Of a stretch of 59,875 nt of DNA, positions 1-8,812 are shown one piece after another. Each line of letters opens with the position of its first letter. Positions within the stretch are counted from its first letter, which is position 1. The stretch comes from BRH-c54 sp036567945. GTDB lineage: Bacteria > Bacteroidota > Bacteroidia > Flavobacteriales_E > Vicingaceae. A program made the translations under genes and the position numbers. The stretch lies in assembly GCA_036567945.1 (NCBI GenBank), contig DATCTM010000067.1, positions 1 to 59,875 on the forward strand, in the 5' to 3' direction. The notes under the pieces were generated by a model that saw only the letters and a list, made by a program, of their open reading frames with translations, was not told the origin of the DNA and made no database searches.

Positions 1-480
1 CCTTACAACAATATTTCTTAAAAAATTGGTAAATACTGTTTTTCTCAATGCTTGTAAAAATGATTCAAAAACAATAAAAACTACCATACCTAATGTTGCT
101 AATGGTATCCATTTATAATAATCATTAAAAAGACTAGCTTCATCCTGATAAAAATGTAGGATGGGTTGTTTAAACAAAAAATAGATTAGAGAAATAATAA
201 TTGTACCAGATATTGACAATAAAAAAAGCATTAAAAACAATCCGTTGTTTTTACGTTCTTCTTTCCTAAAAATAGGAAAAAACTTTATAGCAATTCGGTG
301 CACACCAAATGATGACATCTGTGCCATTACTGAAATTAATGATAAAACTAAGCGGGTTAATCCAAACTCTTCTTGACTAAGAAATAACGGAAATAAAATT
401 ACAACATTAACAAAACCAATTACCACCCCGGCATAATTGATGAAGGTATTCAAAAAAGCTTGTCGTTGTATTATTCCCAA
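1..480 (-). CDS. Polysaccharide/oligosaccharide flippase, N-terminal part (runs off the window)
   Basis: An open frame enters from the left edge and gives 160 codons reading LGIIQRQAFLNTFINYAGVV at the start. It continues with hydrophobic segments typical of MOP-superfamily (Wzx/MATE-like) flippases, which move lipid-linked sugars across the inner membrane for polysaccharide or O-antigen assembly. At least three membrane spans are visible, with a basic cytoplasmic loop (PIFRKEERKNN) between them. The GIIQRQ opening is common in Bacteroidota members of this family. The start is called at a TTG (478-480): there is no in-frame ATG or GTG, and an in-frame TAA lies five codons upstream. Two thirds or more of the protein lies outside the window. 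The family call is inference from hydrophobicity and the N-terminal pattern. Confidence 0.72.
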   Translation of the reverse strand, partial: MGIIQRQAFLNTFINYAGVVIGFVNVVILFPLFLSQEEFGLTRLVLSLISVMAQMSSFGVHRIAIKFFPIFRKEERKNNGLFLMLFLLSISGTIIISLIYFLFKQPILHFYQDEASLFNDYYKWIPLATLGMVVFIVFESFLQALRKTVFTNFLRNIVVR

Positions 481-542
481 TGTGAGTGGTTTTTAAATTC
501 TTCTACAATAATACAAAGATTAGGGAACAAATGCTTATAAAA

Positions 543-1781
543 CTATGCTACTTTTAGTTTATTGCTAATTTTTGAATTATTAAATTTTTCTTTAGCGTAA
601 TTCATTGTAATTTTTAATTCGGCAGCTTCATTTTTAGATGGTAACTCAAACATGGCATCAAGCATAATTGCTTCACAGATAGAACGTAATCCTCTAGCTC
701 CTAACTTGTATTCCATTGCTTTTTCTACTATAAAATCTAATGCAGCTTTATCAAAAGAAATTTTAATATTATCTATCTCAAACAACTTCATATACTGTTT
801 TACAATAGCATTTTTTGGCTCTGTAAGAATTCTTCTTAATGCTTTAGCATCTAGAGGTTCTAAATAAGTTAAAACTGGTAATCTACCAATTAATTCAGGA
901 ATTAAACCAAATGATTTTACATCTTGAGGAGTTACATATTGCAATAAATTATCTTCATCAATTTTCTCTTGGTTAGTACTCTTATAACCGATTACTTGAG
1001 TACTTAATCTTCTTGCAATTTTTTTAGTTATCCCATCAAATGCACCACCACAAATAAATAATATATTTTTGGTTTCAACCGAAATCATTTTTTGTTCAGG
1101 ATGTTTTCTTCCTCCTTGTGGCGGAACATTAACTGCTGAGCCTTCTAATAATTTAAGTAAGGCTTGCTGCACCCCTTCTCCACTTACGTCTCTAGTTATA
1201 GATGGATTATCACTTTTTCTAGCAATTTTATCAATTTCATCAATAAAAACTATCCCTCTTTGAGCAGCTTCTACATCATAATTTGCAGCTTGTAACAATC
1301 TCGATAAAATACTTTCAACGTCTTCTCCAACATAACCTGCTTCTGTTAAAATTGTTGCATCAGCAATACAAAAAGGAACTTTTAATACTTTAGCAATAGT
1401 TTTAGCCAACAAAGTTTTTCCTGTTCCTGTTTCTCCAACCATTAAAATATTTGATTTTTCTATATCAACATCTTCGTGGTTTTTAATTGTTTTTTGAGTT
1501 AACCTTTTATAATGATTATAAACGGCAACCGACAATACTTTTTTAGCATCATCTTGACCAATAACATATTCATCAAGATGTTTTTTTAATTCTGCTGGTT
1601 TTAACAATTCTATTTGTGCAAATAAATCTTGATTAACTTTTCCTGAAGTTTCTTCGGTTACAATTTGTTGTGCTTGATGAATACAATGGTTACAAATATG
1701 CCCTGTAACACCTGCAATCATAACATCTACTTCTTTCTTACTTCTATTGCAAAATGAACATTTTACTTGCTTAGGTTCCAT
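543..1781 (-). CDS. clpX: ATP-dependent Clp protease ATP-binding subunit ClpX
   Basis: ClpX is a AAA+ hexameric unfoldase that recognises tagged proteins and feeds them to the ClpP peptidase. The 412-residue product has the usual length. The N-terminal zinc-binding domain has four cysteines (C8, C11, C30, C33). Walker A (GETGTGKT), Walker B (VFIDEID), the pore loop GYVG and the RKH loop (GGRKHPEQ) are all present. The ClpP-docking loop reads IGY rather than the IGF of E. coli, a conservative change. The gene starts 36 bases after carA ends on the same strand, so the two may be co-transcribed. clpP is not in this window. Confidence 0.97.
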   Translation of the reverse strand: MEPKQVKCSFCNRSKKEVDVMIAGVTGHICNHCIHQAQQIVTEETSGKVNQDLFAQIELLKPAELKKHLDEYVIGQDDAKKVLSVAVYNHYKRLTQKTIKNHEDVDIEKSNILMVGETGTGKTLLAKTIAKVLKVPFCIADATILTEAGYVGEDVESILSRLLQAANYDVEAAQRGIVFIDEIDKIARKSDNPSITRDVSGEGVQQALLKLLEGSAVNVPPQGGRKHPEQKMISVETKNILFICGGAFDGITKKIARRLSTQVIGYKSTNQEKIDEDNLLQYVTPQDVKSFGLIPELIGRLPVLTYLEPLDAKALRRILTEPKNAIVKQYMKLFEIDNIKISFDKAALDFIVEKAMEYKLGARGLRSICEAIMLDAMFELPSKNEAAELKITMNYAKEKFNNSKISNKLKVA

Positions 1782-1817
1782 GGTTTAGTATAATTAGGTA
1801 AAAGTGTATAAAAAATT

Positions 1818-2924
1818 TTAAACGGCTACTTTAGCATTTTTAACAATGTTGGTAATAAAATCATCAAACAAATACCTTGAGTCATGAGGTCCTGGTGATG
1901 ATTCCGGATGATATTGAACTGAGAACACAGGTTTTCCTTTTACTTTAAGTCCTGCTACCGTATTATCATTTAAGTGTTTATGCGTTAATTCTACTTCATT
2001 TGAATTAGCAACATCATCAAAGTTTACCACAAAACCATGATTTTGAGAAGTTATTTCACCCTTTCCGGTTTGTACATTTAAAACTGGGTGATTACAACCT
2101 CTATGTCCGTTATGCATTTTTGAGGTACTTAAACCCATTGAGAGTGCTAATATTTGATGTCCAAGACAAATACCAAAAACCGGTAAACCTGAATTAGCAA
2201 TTTGTTTAACAGTTTCTATTTGTGGTTTCATTACAGAAGGATCGCCAGGGCCATTAGATAACATAAACCCATCTGGTTGCCACTGGTTCATTTCTTCAAA
2301 AGTTGCATCCATAGGAAACACTTTTAAGTAGCAATCTCTTTCTGCCAAACATCTTAAAATATTTTTCTTTACCCCTAAATCTAAAACAGCTACTTTATGT
2401 TTAGCATTTTCATTACCAACAAAATAAGCCTCTTTGGTGCAAACTTTAGAAGATAACTCTAAGCCTTCCATTGACGGAACTTCTTTAAGCTTTTGTTTTA
2501 ATACCTCAATATCTTCTGTTTCTGATGAAATAATAGCGTTCATTGCTCCTTTGTCTCTAATATGACGAACTAAAGCTCTCGTATCTACATCAGAAATTCC
2601 TACTAATTGGTGTTCTTCAAAATAAGCTTGAAGTGAACCATCAGCTCTTTCTCTAGAATACATGTTAGAGAATTTTTTACAAACTAAACCTGCTATTTTT
2701 ATAGAATCAGATTCTACTTCTTCATTATTTACTCCATAATTCCCGATATGAGAAGTAGTGGTTACTAAAATTTGTCCAAAATAAGATGGATCGGTAAAGA
2801 TTTCTTGATAGCCTGTCATTCCAGTATTAAAACAAATCTCTCCGGTTGTTGTTCCTATATGACCTGCCGGTTTTCCATAAAAGATGGTGCCATCTTCCAA
2901 TAATAAAATAGCTTTATTTTCCAT
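1818..2924 (-). CDS. carA: Carbamoyl-phosphate synthase small subunit (glutamine amidotransferase)
   Basis: CarA hydrolyses glutamine and passes ammonia to CarB, making carbamoyl phosphate for pyrimidines and arginine. The 368-residue protein has the CarA N-terminal domain (MTGYQEIFTDPSY region, residues 35-48). It is followed by a class I glutamine amidotransferase domain with nucleophile Cys253 in GICLGHQ and the His339/Glu341 pair in QYHPES. Length and domain order are normal. The gene follows the ribosomal super-operon terminator and precedes clpX. carB is not adjacent on this side, so the subunits are encoded apart unless carB lies elsewhere. Confidence 0.97.
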   Translation of the reverse strand: MENKAILLLEDGTIFYGKPAGHIGTTTGEICFNTGMTGYQEIFTDPSYFGQILVTTTSHIGNYGVNNEEVESDSIKIAGLVCKKFSNMYSRERADGSLQAYFEEHQLVGISDVDTRALVRHIRDKGAMNAIISSETEDIEVLKQKLKEVPSMEGLELSSKVCTKEAYFVGNENAKHKVAVLDLGVKKNILRCLAERDCYLKVFPMDATFEEMNQWQPDGFMLSNGPGDPSVMKPQIETVKQIANSGLPVFGICLGHQILALSMGLSTSKMHNGHRGCNHPVLNVQTGKGEITSQNHGFVVNFDDVANSNEVELTHKHLNDNTVAGLKVKGKPVFSVQYHPESSPGPHDSRYLFDDFITNIVKNAKVAV

Positions 2925-2949
2925 AGTTGTAAATAAATTTAGGTTGTTA

Positions 2950-2957
2950 CAAAATTA
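2950..2957 (-). promoter_or_regulatory. Candidate Bacteroidota -7 element upstream of carA
   Basis: On the minus strand the sequence reads TAATTTTG, a match to the Bacteroidota -7 consensus TAnnTTTG, 25 bases before the carA ATG and just after the rplQ terminator. No TTG box is found at the usual distance upstream, so the call rests on the -7 element and position only. Confidence 0.4.
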
Positions 2958-2994
2958 CATTATCCTTTTTTGATATTATAGTAAAATACAATAA

Positions 2995-3023
2995 AAAAGG
3001 CGAACTATAATAGCTCGCCTTTT
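2995..3023 (-). terminator. Rho-independent terminator of the ribosomal protein super-operon
   Basis: A nine-base-pair stem (AAAAGGCGA pairing with TCGCCTTTT), extended by an inner CTA/TAG pairing past one mismatch, lies 27 bases after the rplQ stop. Read on the minus strand the hairpin is followed by TTTTTTATTG. It separates rplQ from carA. Confidence 0.85.
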
Positions 3024-3050
3024 AAACTTTATTTATATGAAAAAAATGTA

Positions 3051-3644
3051 TTAGTCTTTCTTTTCATCTTCTTTTTTGTCTTCTTTAGTTGTATCTTCTT
3101 CTTTAGCTGCTTTAGGTTCTTCAGCTTTAGGTTCTTCTACAACATCTTCAACTTTTTTAGGTTCTTCAACTACTGTTTCTTCTACTTTAGCTTCAGTAGT
3201 AGTTGTTGTTTCAGCAGCTTTTTTGGCTCCGCCTCTTCTTCTTCTTGATGAAGATTTTTTAGCACCACCATCTTTCAACATGTTTTCGTTGTAATCAACT
3301 AATTCAATAAAACACATTTGAGCATTATCACCTAATCTAAAACCAGTTTTAAGGATTCTTGTGTATCCTCCTGGTCTTTCCATTACCTTAGTAGAAACTT
3401 CTCTGAAAAGTTCAGTTACAGCTTCTTTACTTTTAAGGTAACTAAACACAACTCTTCTTGAGTGAGTTGAATCAGTTTTAGATTTTGTAATGATAGGCTC
3501 AATATACTTTTGTAAAGCTTTTGCCTTAGCAACAGTTGTGCTTACTCTTTTATGTTGAATAAGAGAACATGCCATATTTGCCAACATAGCTTTTCTATGT
3601 GGTGCTTGTCTGCTTAAGTGATTGATTTTTTTACCGTGTCTCAT
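3051..3644 (-). CDS. rplQ: 50S ribosomal protein L17 with a long charged C-terminal tail
   Basis: L17 lies near the peptide exit tunnel of the large subunit. Residues 1-120 are a standard L17 core (start MRHGKKINHLSRQAPHRKAM). The remaining ~75 residues are a low-complexity tail: first a basic patch (SSSRRRRGGAKK), then Thr, and finally an acidic Glu/Lys-rich run ending in EDKKEDEKKD. The protein is 197 residues, against about 120-130 in most bacteria. It is the last gene of the alpha segment, six bases after rpoA, and is followed by a strong terminator. Confidence 0.97.
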   Translation of the reverse strand: MRHGKKINHLSRQAPHRKAMLANMACSLIQHKRVSTTVAKAKALQKYIEPIITKSKTDSTHSRRVVFSYLKSKEAVTELFREVSTKVMERPGGYTRILKTGFRLGDNAQMCFIELVDYNENMLKDGGAKKSSSRRRRGGAKKAAETTTTTEAKVEETVVEEPKKVEDVVEEPKAEEPKAAKEEDTTKEDKKEDEKKD

Positions 3645-3650
3645 AACTAA

Positions 3651-4643
3651 TTACTCCTTATCTAATTTATAGGCAGCTACATTCATTCCGAATGTAAGTC
3701 CTTTACTTTCTACTAATTCATCTAATTCGGTTAAAGATTTTTTACCGAAGTTTCTGAACTTTAATAAATCATTTTTATTGAAAGATACTAAGTCTCCTAA
3801 CGTATCAACATCAGCAGCTTTTAAACAGTTCAGTGCTCTTACAGATAAATCCATATCCACTAATTTAGTTTTTAATAACTGTCTCATGTGTAGAGAATCT
3901 TCATCAAATTCTTCAATAGATGAACTCTCTGGAGAGTCTAATGTAATTCTTTCATCAGAGAAAAGCATAAAGTGATAAATTAACACTTTAGCTGCTTCTT
4001 TTAAAGCATCTTTAGGATGAATAGAACCATCAGTAGTAATATCAATAATTAATTTTTCGTAATCCGTTTTTTGTCCAACTCTATAATTTTCAACGAAATA
4101 TTTTACGTTTCTAATTGGAGTATGAATAGAATCTATTGAAATAGAACCGAAACTAGCATCTGCAGGTTTATTTTCTTCAGATGGTTTGTAACCTCTACCT
4201 TTGTTAATAGTAATTTCCATTTGGAATTTAACAGATTTTTCCATGTTACAGATAACTAAATCTGTATTTAATACTTGGAAAGCTGATGTGAATTTACCTA
4301 TATCGCCAGCAGTAAGTTGTTCTTGACCACTAACAGTAACTATTAACTTTTCGTTATCAATATCTTCAATCTGTTGTTTAAAACGAACTTGTTTTAAATT
4401 TAATATTATTTGAGATACATCTTCTACAATACCTTTAATTGCAGAAAACTCATGATCAACGCCTTCAATCTTAACAGAGGTGATAGCAAAACCTTGTAAA
4501 GAGTTTAATAATACTCTTCTAAGTGCATTACCTACTGTTATACCATAACCTGGTTCTAAAGGTCTGAATTCAAACGATCCAAAAAAGTCGTCTGAACTAT
4601 TCATGATTACTTTATCAGGTTTTTGGAGATCTATAATTGCCAT
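3651..4643 (-). CDS. rpoA: DNA-directed RNA polymerase subunit alpha
   Basis: The alpha subunit dimerises to nucleate RNA polymerase assembly and contacts upstream DNA and activators. The 330-residue protein has the N-terminal dimerisation region (FEFRPLEPGYGITVGNALRR, residues 25-44), the alpha insert domain and the helix-hairpin-helix C-terminal domain from about residue 250 (LVDMDLSVRALNCLKAADV and GKKSLTEL). Length and domain order are typical. It lies between rpsD and rplQ as in most bacterial alpha operons. Confidence 0.98.
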   Translation of the reverse strand: MAIIDLQKPDKVIMNSSDDFFGSFEFRPLEPGYGITVGNALRRVLLNSLQGFAITSVKIEGVDHEFSAIKGIVEDVSQIILNLKQVRFKQQIEDIDNEKLIVTVSGQEQLTAGDIGKFTSAFQVLNTDLVICNMEKSVKFQMEITINKGRGYKPSEENKPADASFGSISIDSIHTPIRNVKYFVENYRVGQKTDYEKLIIDITTDGSIHPKDALKEAAKVLIYHFMLFSDERITLDSPESSSIEEFDEDSLHMRQLLKTKLVDMDLSVRALNCLKAADVDTLGDLVSFNKNDLLKFRNFGKKSLTELDELVESKGLTFGMNVAAYKLDKE

Positions 4644-4662
4644 AATTCTATATGTTTAAAGT

Positions 4663-5271
4663 TTATTTAGAGTAAAGCTCTACTATTAATTGTTCTTTTA
4701 TGTTTTCCGGAATTTGTTGACGTTCCGGTAGGTTAATCACAGTTCCTGACATTTGATTTCCATCCCAATTTAACCATTCGTGCTTTGAAGCAGAATTAGC
4801 AGCTAATGAAGCAGAAATAGATTCTAACGATTTAGATTTCTCTCTAACTCCAATAACGTCTCCTTCTTTAAGCGTATATGATGGAATGTTAACTAAACTT
4901 CCGTTAACGGTAATATGTCTGTGGCTTACTAATTGTCTGGCAGCACTTCTTGTAGGAGCAATACCTAATCTGTAAACGATGTTATCTAATCTTAATTCAC
5001 AAAACTGAAGTAATAATTCACCGGTAATACCAGTTTTTCTAGACGCTTTTTCAAAAATATTAGCAAATTGCTTTTCTAAAATACCGTAAGTGTACTTAGC
5101 TTTTTGTTTTTCTGCTAACTGAATTGCGTATTCAGATTGTTTTCCTCTTCTTTTGTTAGGACCATGTTGTCCTGGAGGGTAATTTTTTCTTTCTAAAACC
5201 TTGTCTGGACCAAAAATTGGTTCTCTAAATTTTCTAGAGATTTTCGACTTAGGACCTCTGTATCTTGCCAT
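4663..5271 (-). CDS. rpsD: 30S ribosomal protein S4
   Basis: S4 binds 16S rRNA early in small-subunit assembly. The 202-residue protein starts MARYRGPKSKISRKFREPIF and contains the S4 RNA-binding domain (LDNIVYRLGIAPTRSAARQL, then the VSHRHITVNG motif). The N-terminal region lacks the four zinc-binding cysteines found in zinc-type S4 proteins, so this is a zinc-free form. It is separated from rpsK by about 100 bases and from rpoA by 19. Confidence 0.97.
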   Translation of the reverse strand: MARYRGPKSKISRKFREPIFGPDKVLERKNYPPGQHGPNKRRGKQSEYAIQLAEKQKAKYTYGILEKQFANIFEKASRKTGITGELLLQFCELRLDNIVYRLGIAPTRSAARQLVSHRHITVNGSLVNIPSYTLKEGDVIGVREKSKSLESISASLAANSASKHEWLNWDGNQMSGTVINLPERQQIPENIKEQLIVELYSK

Positions 5272-5368
5272 TTTATTTAATTGTTTATGTTATTACTATT
5301 TAATAAGAACTAATTATGAATTAAGGTCAATATCCTTCGATAATTAATTACGTTCTTACGTTTTTTTA

Positions 5369-5755
5369 TTATACTCTTCTTCTTTTAGGAGGACGACATC
5401 CATTATGAGGTAGAGGAGTAATATCTACTATTTCTGTTACAACAATACCACTATTGTGTAACGTTCTAATTGCAGATTCTCTTCCAGCTCCAGGACCTTT
5501 AACAAAAACCTTAGCTTTTCTTAATCCGTACTCATAAGCTTCTTTTGCACAGTCTGCAGCAGCTAATTGAGCAGCATAAGGAGTGTTCTTTTTAGAACCC
5601 TTAAAACCCATTTTACCGGCTGACGACCAAGAAATAACTTGTCCGTTAGTATTCGTTAAGCTAATAATAATATTGTTGAAAGACGCATGAATATGAGCCT
5701 CTCCATAAGCTTCAACATTTACTTTTTTCTTCTTTTTAACGTTTGACTTTGCCAT
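5369..5755 (-). CDS. rpsK: 30S ribosomal protein S11
   Basis: S11 sits on the platform of the small subunit near the mRNA exit. The start is placed at the ATG at 5755, giving 128 residues beginning MAKSNVKKKKKVNVEAYGEA, which fits S11 of this phylum. An in-frame ATG 54 bases upstream would add an N-terminus encoded by a seven-base repeat, and I reject it. Core motifs are present (ASFNNIIISLTN, SSAGKMGFKGSKK, GPGAGRESAIR, and the basic end CRPPKRRRV). Confidence 0.96.
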   Translation of the reverse strand: MAKSNVKKKKKVNVEAYGEAHIHASFNNIIISLTNTNGQVISWSSAGKMGFKGSKKNTPYAAQLAAADCAKEAYEYGLRKAKVFVKGPGAGRESAIRTLHNSGIVVTEIVDITPLPHNGCRPPKRRRV

Positions 5756-5778
5756 AATTTTTATGTTTCGATTTCTGA

Positions 5779-5848
5779 GTTTATAGTTTAAAGTACTTGA
5801 GTTATGCAATTAACTTTAAACCTTAAACTTCAAACCTTGAACTTATTT
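5779..5848. repeat. Seven-base-periodic intergenic repeat between rpsM and rpsK
   Basis: The 94-base gap holds two opposed blocks. The left block reads GTTTATA GTTTAAA (5779-5792). The right block (5814-5848) reads CTTTAAA CCTTAAA CTTCAAA CCTTGAA CTTATTT. GTTTAAAGT (5786-5794) and ACTTTAAAC (5813-5821) are exact reverse complements, so a stem with an 18-base loop can form. The same pattern recurs at five other intergenic sites. Confidence 0.8.
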
Positions 5849-5849
5849 A

Positions 5850-6227
5850 TTATTTAGTTACTTTTTTCTTGTTAGCAACAGTTTTCTTTCTACCTTTTCT
5901 AGTTCTAGAGTTATTTTTTGTTCTTTGCCCTCTAAGCGGTAATCCTGATCTATGACGAACACCTCTATAACATCCAATATCCATCAATCGTTTGATGTGT
6001 AATTGAACTTCAGAACGAAGAGCTCCTTCAATTTTAAATTCTTCATTGATAATCTTTCTGATTTTAGACAAATCATCATCATCCCAGTCTTGAACTTTTT
6101 TGTTTAAGTCAACACCAGCTTTTTCTAAAATTTTCTTAGAAGAAGAATTTCCTATACCATAGATATAAGTTAATCCGATAACTCCTCTTTTGTTTTTTGG
6201 TAAGTCTATACCTGCAATCCTTGCCAT
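5850..6227 (-). CDS. rpsM: 30S ribosomal protein S13
   Basis: S13 lies at the head of the small subunit and contacts the large subunit and P-site tRNA. The 125-residue protein starts MARIAGIDLPKNKRGVIGLT, with the helix-two-turn-helix region and the basic tail (RHRSGLPLRGQRTKNNSRTR) that reaches towards tRNA. The length is typical. It follows rpmJ at about 50 bases. Confidence 0.98.
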   Translation of the reverse strand: MARIAGIDLPKNKRGVIGLTYIYGIGNSSSKKILEKAGVDLNKKVQDWDDDDLSKIRKIINEEFKIEGALRSEVQLHIKRLMDIGCYRGVRHRSGLPLRGQRTKNNSRTRKGRKKTVANKKKVTK

Positions 6228-6277
6228 ATTATATTAATTAATGTAAGTTTATTTACTAGTTTTAATGATTAACAAAA

Positions 6278-6394
6278 TTAACCTTGTCTTTGTTTAAATT
6301 TAGGGTTCTTTTTATTAATGATGTATAAACGTCCTTTTCTTCTAACAATTATACAGTCTGCACTTCTCTTTTTTAATGATGCTCTTACTTTCAT
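6278..6394 (-). CDS. rpmJ: 50S ribosomal protein L36, zinc-free form
   Basis: A 38-residue frame, too short for ordinary ORF cut-offs, reads MKVRASLKKRSADCIIVRRK and ends NPKFKQRQG. That is a clear L36. Zinc-type L36 has a CxxC...C...H set; here only one cysteine (C14) remains, so it cannot bind zinc in the usual way. L36 is a small late-assembly protein of the large subunit. It lies between infA and rpsM, its conserved position. Confidence 0.97.
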   Translation of the reverse strand: MKVRASLKKRSADCIIVRRKGRLYIINKKNPKFKQRQG

Positions 6395-6416
6395 CGTATC
6401 TATTTTTTTATTATTG

Positions 6417-6635
6417 TTATTTATATCTAAATGAAATTCTTCCTTTTGTTAAATCATAAGGAGACATTTCCACTTTTACTTTATCTCCAGGTAAAATACG
6501 AATGTAATTCATTCTCATTTTACCTGAAATATGAGCAGTTATAATGTGTCCATTTTCAAGCTCTACTCTAAATAGTGCATTAGATAATGCTTCTATTATT
6601 GTTCCATCTTGCTCTATCGATGCTTGTTTTGCCAT
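6417..6635 (-). CDS. infA: Translation initiation factor IF-1
   Basis: IF-1 is an OB-fold protein that occupies the ribosomal A site during initiation. The 72-residue product has the exact usual length and the family motifs (SIEQDGTIIEAL, FRVELENGHIITAHISGKMR, IRILPGDKVKVEMSPYDLTK). It starts nine bases after map ends, in the standard map-infA-rpmJ order. Confidence 0.98.
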   Translation of the reverse strand: MAKQASIEQDGTIIEALSNALFRVELENGHIITAHISGKMRMNYIRILPGDKVKVEMSPYDLTKGRISFRYK

Positions 6636-6644
6636 TTATAATTT

Positions 6645-7430
6645 TTACTTTTTATTTTTTAATACTTCTTCAATAAACTCATGAGATGATAATACATCTG
6701 CTTTTCCTTTTTTAATAGCCACATCATGCTCAAAATGAGCAGATACCGAACCATCAACTGTAAGAATTGTCCATCCGTCTTTTCCTTCTTTCACTTCTTT
6801 CTTTCCTAAGTTAATCATAGGCTCTATGGCTATAACCATCCCTTCTTTTAACATTATGCCGGTTCCTCTTTTACCAAAATTAGGAACTTGAGGTTCCTCA
6901 TGAAGCTCTCTTCCTAACCCGTGTCCTACTAATTCTCTAACAACCCCATACCCGTGTTCGTGTGCTAAACTCTGAACTGCATATCCTATATCTCCTACTC
7001 TATTTCCAACAACTGCTTGTTCAATAGCTCTTTTTAAACATTCTTTGGTAACTTCTAACAACTTTTTAATTTCAGGTTTAACTTCCCCAATCTCAAAAGT
7101 GTAAGCTACATCACCATAAAAACCGTTCTTCAACACACCACAATCAACAGATACAATATCTCCATCTTCTAAAGGTCTATCGGTTGGTAATCCATGAACA
7201 ACTGCATCATTTACTGAACAAAGCAATGTACTCGGACAACCATATAATCCTTTAAAACCCGGTTTTGCATTATTATCTAAAATATACTCTTCAGCAATTT
7301 TATCTAACGCAGCTGTTGTTACACCCGGTTTAATAATTTTAGCAACTTCGGCTAATGTTTTTCCAACAAGTAAAGAACTTTCTCTTAATAACTCTATCTC
7401 TTCGTCTGTCTTGTAATAAATTTTACCCAT
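6645..7430 (-). CDS. map: Methionine aminopeptidase, type I
   Basis: This enzyme removes the initiator methionine from nascent proteins. The 261-residue pita-bread fold keeps all five metal ligands: D96 (SVDCGV), D107 (YGDVAYTF), H170 (VGHGLGREL), E203 (IAIEPMI) and E234 (HFEHDVAI). There is no N-terminal extension, as in bacterial type Ia enzymes. It lies between secY and infA, which links it to translation and secretion genes. Confidence 0.98.
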   Translation of the reverse strand: MGKIYYKTDEEIELLRESSLLVGKTLAEVAKIIKPGVTTAALDKIAEEYILDNNAKPGFKGLYGCPSTLLCSVNDAVVHGLPTDRPLEDGDIVSVDCGVLKNGFYGDVAYTFEIGEVKPEIKKLLEVTKECLKRAIEQAVVGNRVGDIGYAVQSLAHEHGYGVVRELVGHGLGRELHEEPQVPNFGKRGTGIMLKEGMVIAIEPMINLGKKEVKEGKDGWTILTVDGSVSAHFEHDVAIKKGKADVLSSHEFIEEVLKNKK

Positions 7431-7449
7431 TTAAAATCAATCTTCTAAA

Positions 7450-8796
7450 TTATCCTGCCATCCCCATTCTTGATGATCTTCCTTTAATTTTTCCAGTCTT
7501 CATTAATCCATCATAATGACGCATTAACAAATGACTTTCTATTTGTTGTAAAGTGTCCAAAATTACACCTACCATAATTAATAATGAAGTTCCACCATAA
7601 AAATATGCAAATGCCTGATTTACACCGAATATCGCAGCAAAAGCTGGTAAAATAGCTACTAAAGCTAAGAACATTGATCCCGGTAAGGTAATTCTTGACA
7701 TCACATTATCTATAAATTCTGCTGTTCTCTTTCCTGGTTTAACCCCCGGAATAAATCCACCGCTTCTTTTCATTTCTTCTGCCATTTGATTTGGATTAAT
7801 GGTTACAGCAGTATAAAAATAGGTAAACGCTATAATCATTAAGAAGAATGTTAAGTTATAAGCAAATCCATTTGGATTACTAAATGTTGTAACAATCCAA
7901 CTTGTAGCACCTGAGTCTCCAAAACCAGCTAAAGTCATTGGTATAAACATAATTGCTTGAGCAAAAATGATAGGCATTACTCCTGCTGCATTTACTTTTA
8001 AAGGAATGTAATCTCTTACACCTCCATATTGCTTGTTACCTACTATTCTTTTCGCATATTGTACTGGAATCCTTCTTGTACCTTGAACTAACAAAATAGT
8101 AATCAAAATAACTAATAATAATACTGCAACTTCTACCAATAAGATAATTGGTCCACCAACACCTCCGATACCGAATCTAGATCCAATCTCGAATACAAAT
8201 GCGGATGGTAAGTTAGCAATAATACCAATCATAATTAATAAAGAGATACCATTACCAATACCTTTTTCAGTAATTCTTTCTCCAATCCACATTACGAACA
8301 TAGTTCCTGTGATTAATAAAAGAACTGTTGAAAACCACCATAGCGGACCTTCATTAGGCACCACACCAGGATAGTTTGCAACCTGAGTAGCTATATAGCC
8401 TGGAGCTTGAAATCCAGTAATAGCAATAGTTAACACTCTAGTGATTTGGTTAATTTTTCTTCTACCACTTTCTCCTTCTTTTTGTAATCGTTGGAAGTAA
8501 GGAATTGCCATTCCTAACAACTGAATTACAATGGAAGCAGAGATGTATGGCATAATTCCTAAAGCAAAAATAGATGCTCTACTAAATGCACCACCTGCAA
8601 AAATATTAATCAAATCCATAATTCCACCACCTGTTCCGCCAGCATTGGCAGCTTCAAGAGCAGTAGAATCTACACCAGGTAAAACTACATAAGAACCTAA
8701 ACGGTAAACCAATAACAAACCAAGTGTTGTTAGAATACGCAATCTAAGTTCTTCTATACTTAAAATATTTTTTATGGTCTCTATAAATCTTTTCAT
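7450..8796 (-). CDS. secY: Preprotein translocase channel subunit SecY
   Basis: SecY forms the protein-conducting channel of the inner membrane with SecE and SecG. The 448-residue protein has ten predicted membrane spans. The family motifs are present: GIMPYISASIVIQLL in the second span region, GIGNGISLLIMIG, and VKPGKRTAEFI near the eighth. It is a normal-length protein encoded between rplO and map. secE and secG are not in the window. Confidence 0.98.
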   Translation of the reverse strand: MKRFIETIKNILSIEELRLRILTTLGLLLVYRLGSYVVLPGVDSTALEAANAGGTGGGIMDLINIFAGGAFSRASIFALGIMPYISASIVIQLLGMAIPYFQRLQKEGESGRRKINQITRVLTIAITGFQAPGYIATQVANYPGVVPNEGPLWWFSTVLLLITGTMFVMWIGERITEKGIGNGISLLIMIGIIANLPSAFVFEIGSRFGIGGVGGPIILLVEVAVLLLVILITILLVQGTRRIPVQYAKRIVGNKQYGGVRDYIPLKVNAAGVMPIIFAQAIMFIPMTLAGFGDSGATSWIVTTFSNPNGFAYNLTFFLMIIAFTYFYTAVTINPNQMAEEMKRSGGFIPGVKPGKRTAEFIDNVMSRITLPGSMFLALVAILPAFAAIFGVNQAFAYFYGGTSLLIMVGVILDTLQQIESHLLMRHYDGLMKTGKIKGRSSRMGMAG

Positions 8797-8812
8797 TCTG
8801 TTTAATTACTAA

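Noticed and set aside
5756..5809. N-terminal extension of S11 from an in-frame ATG at 5809
   Set aside because: The extra 18 residues are encoded by the seven-base repeat and look unlike any S11; the MAKSNVKKKKK start fits the family.
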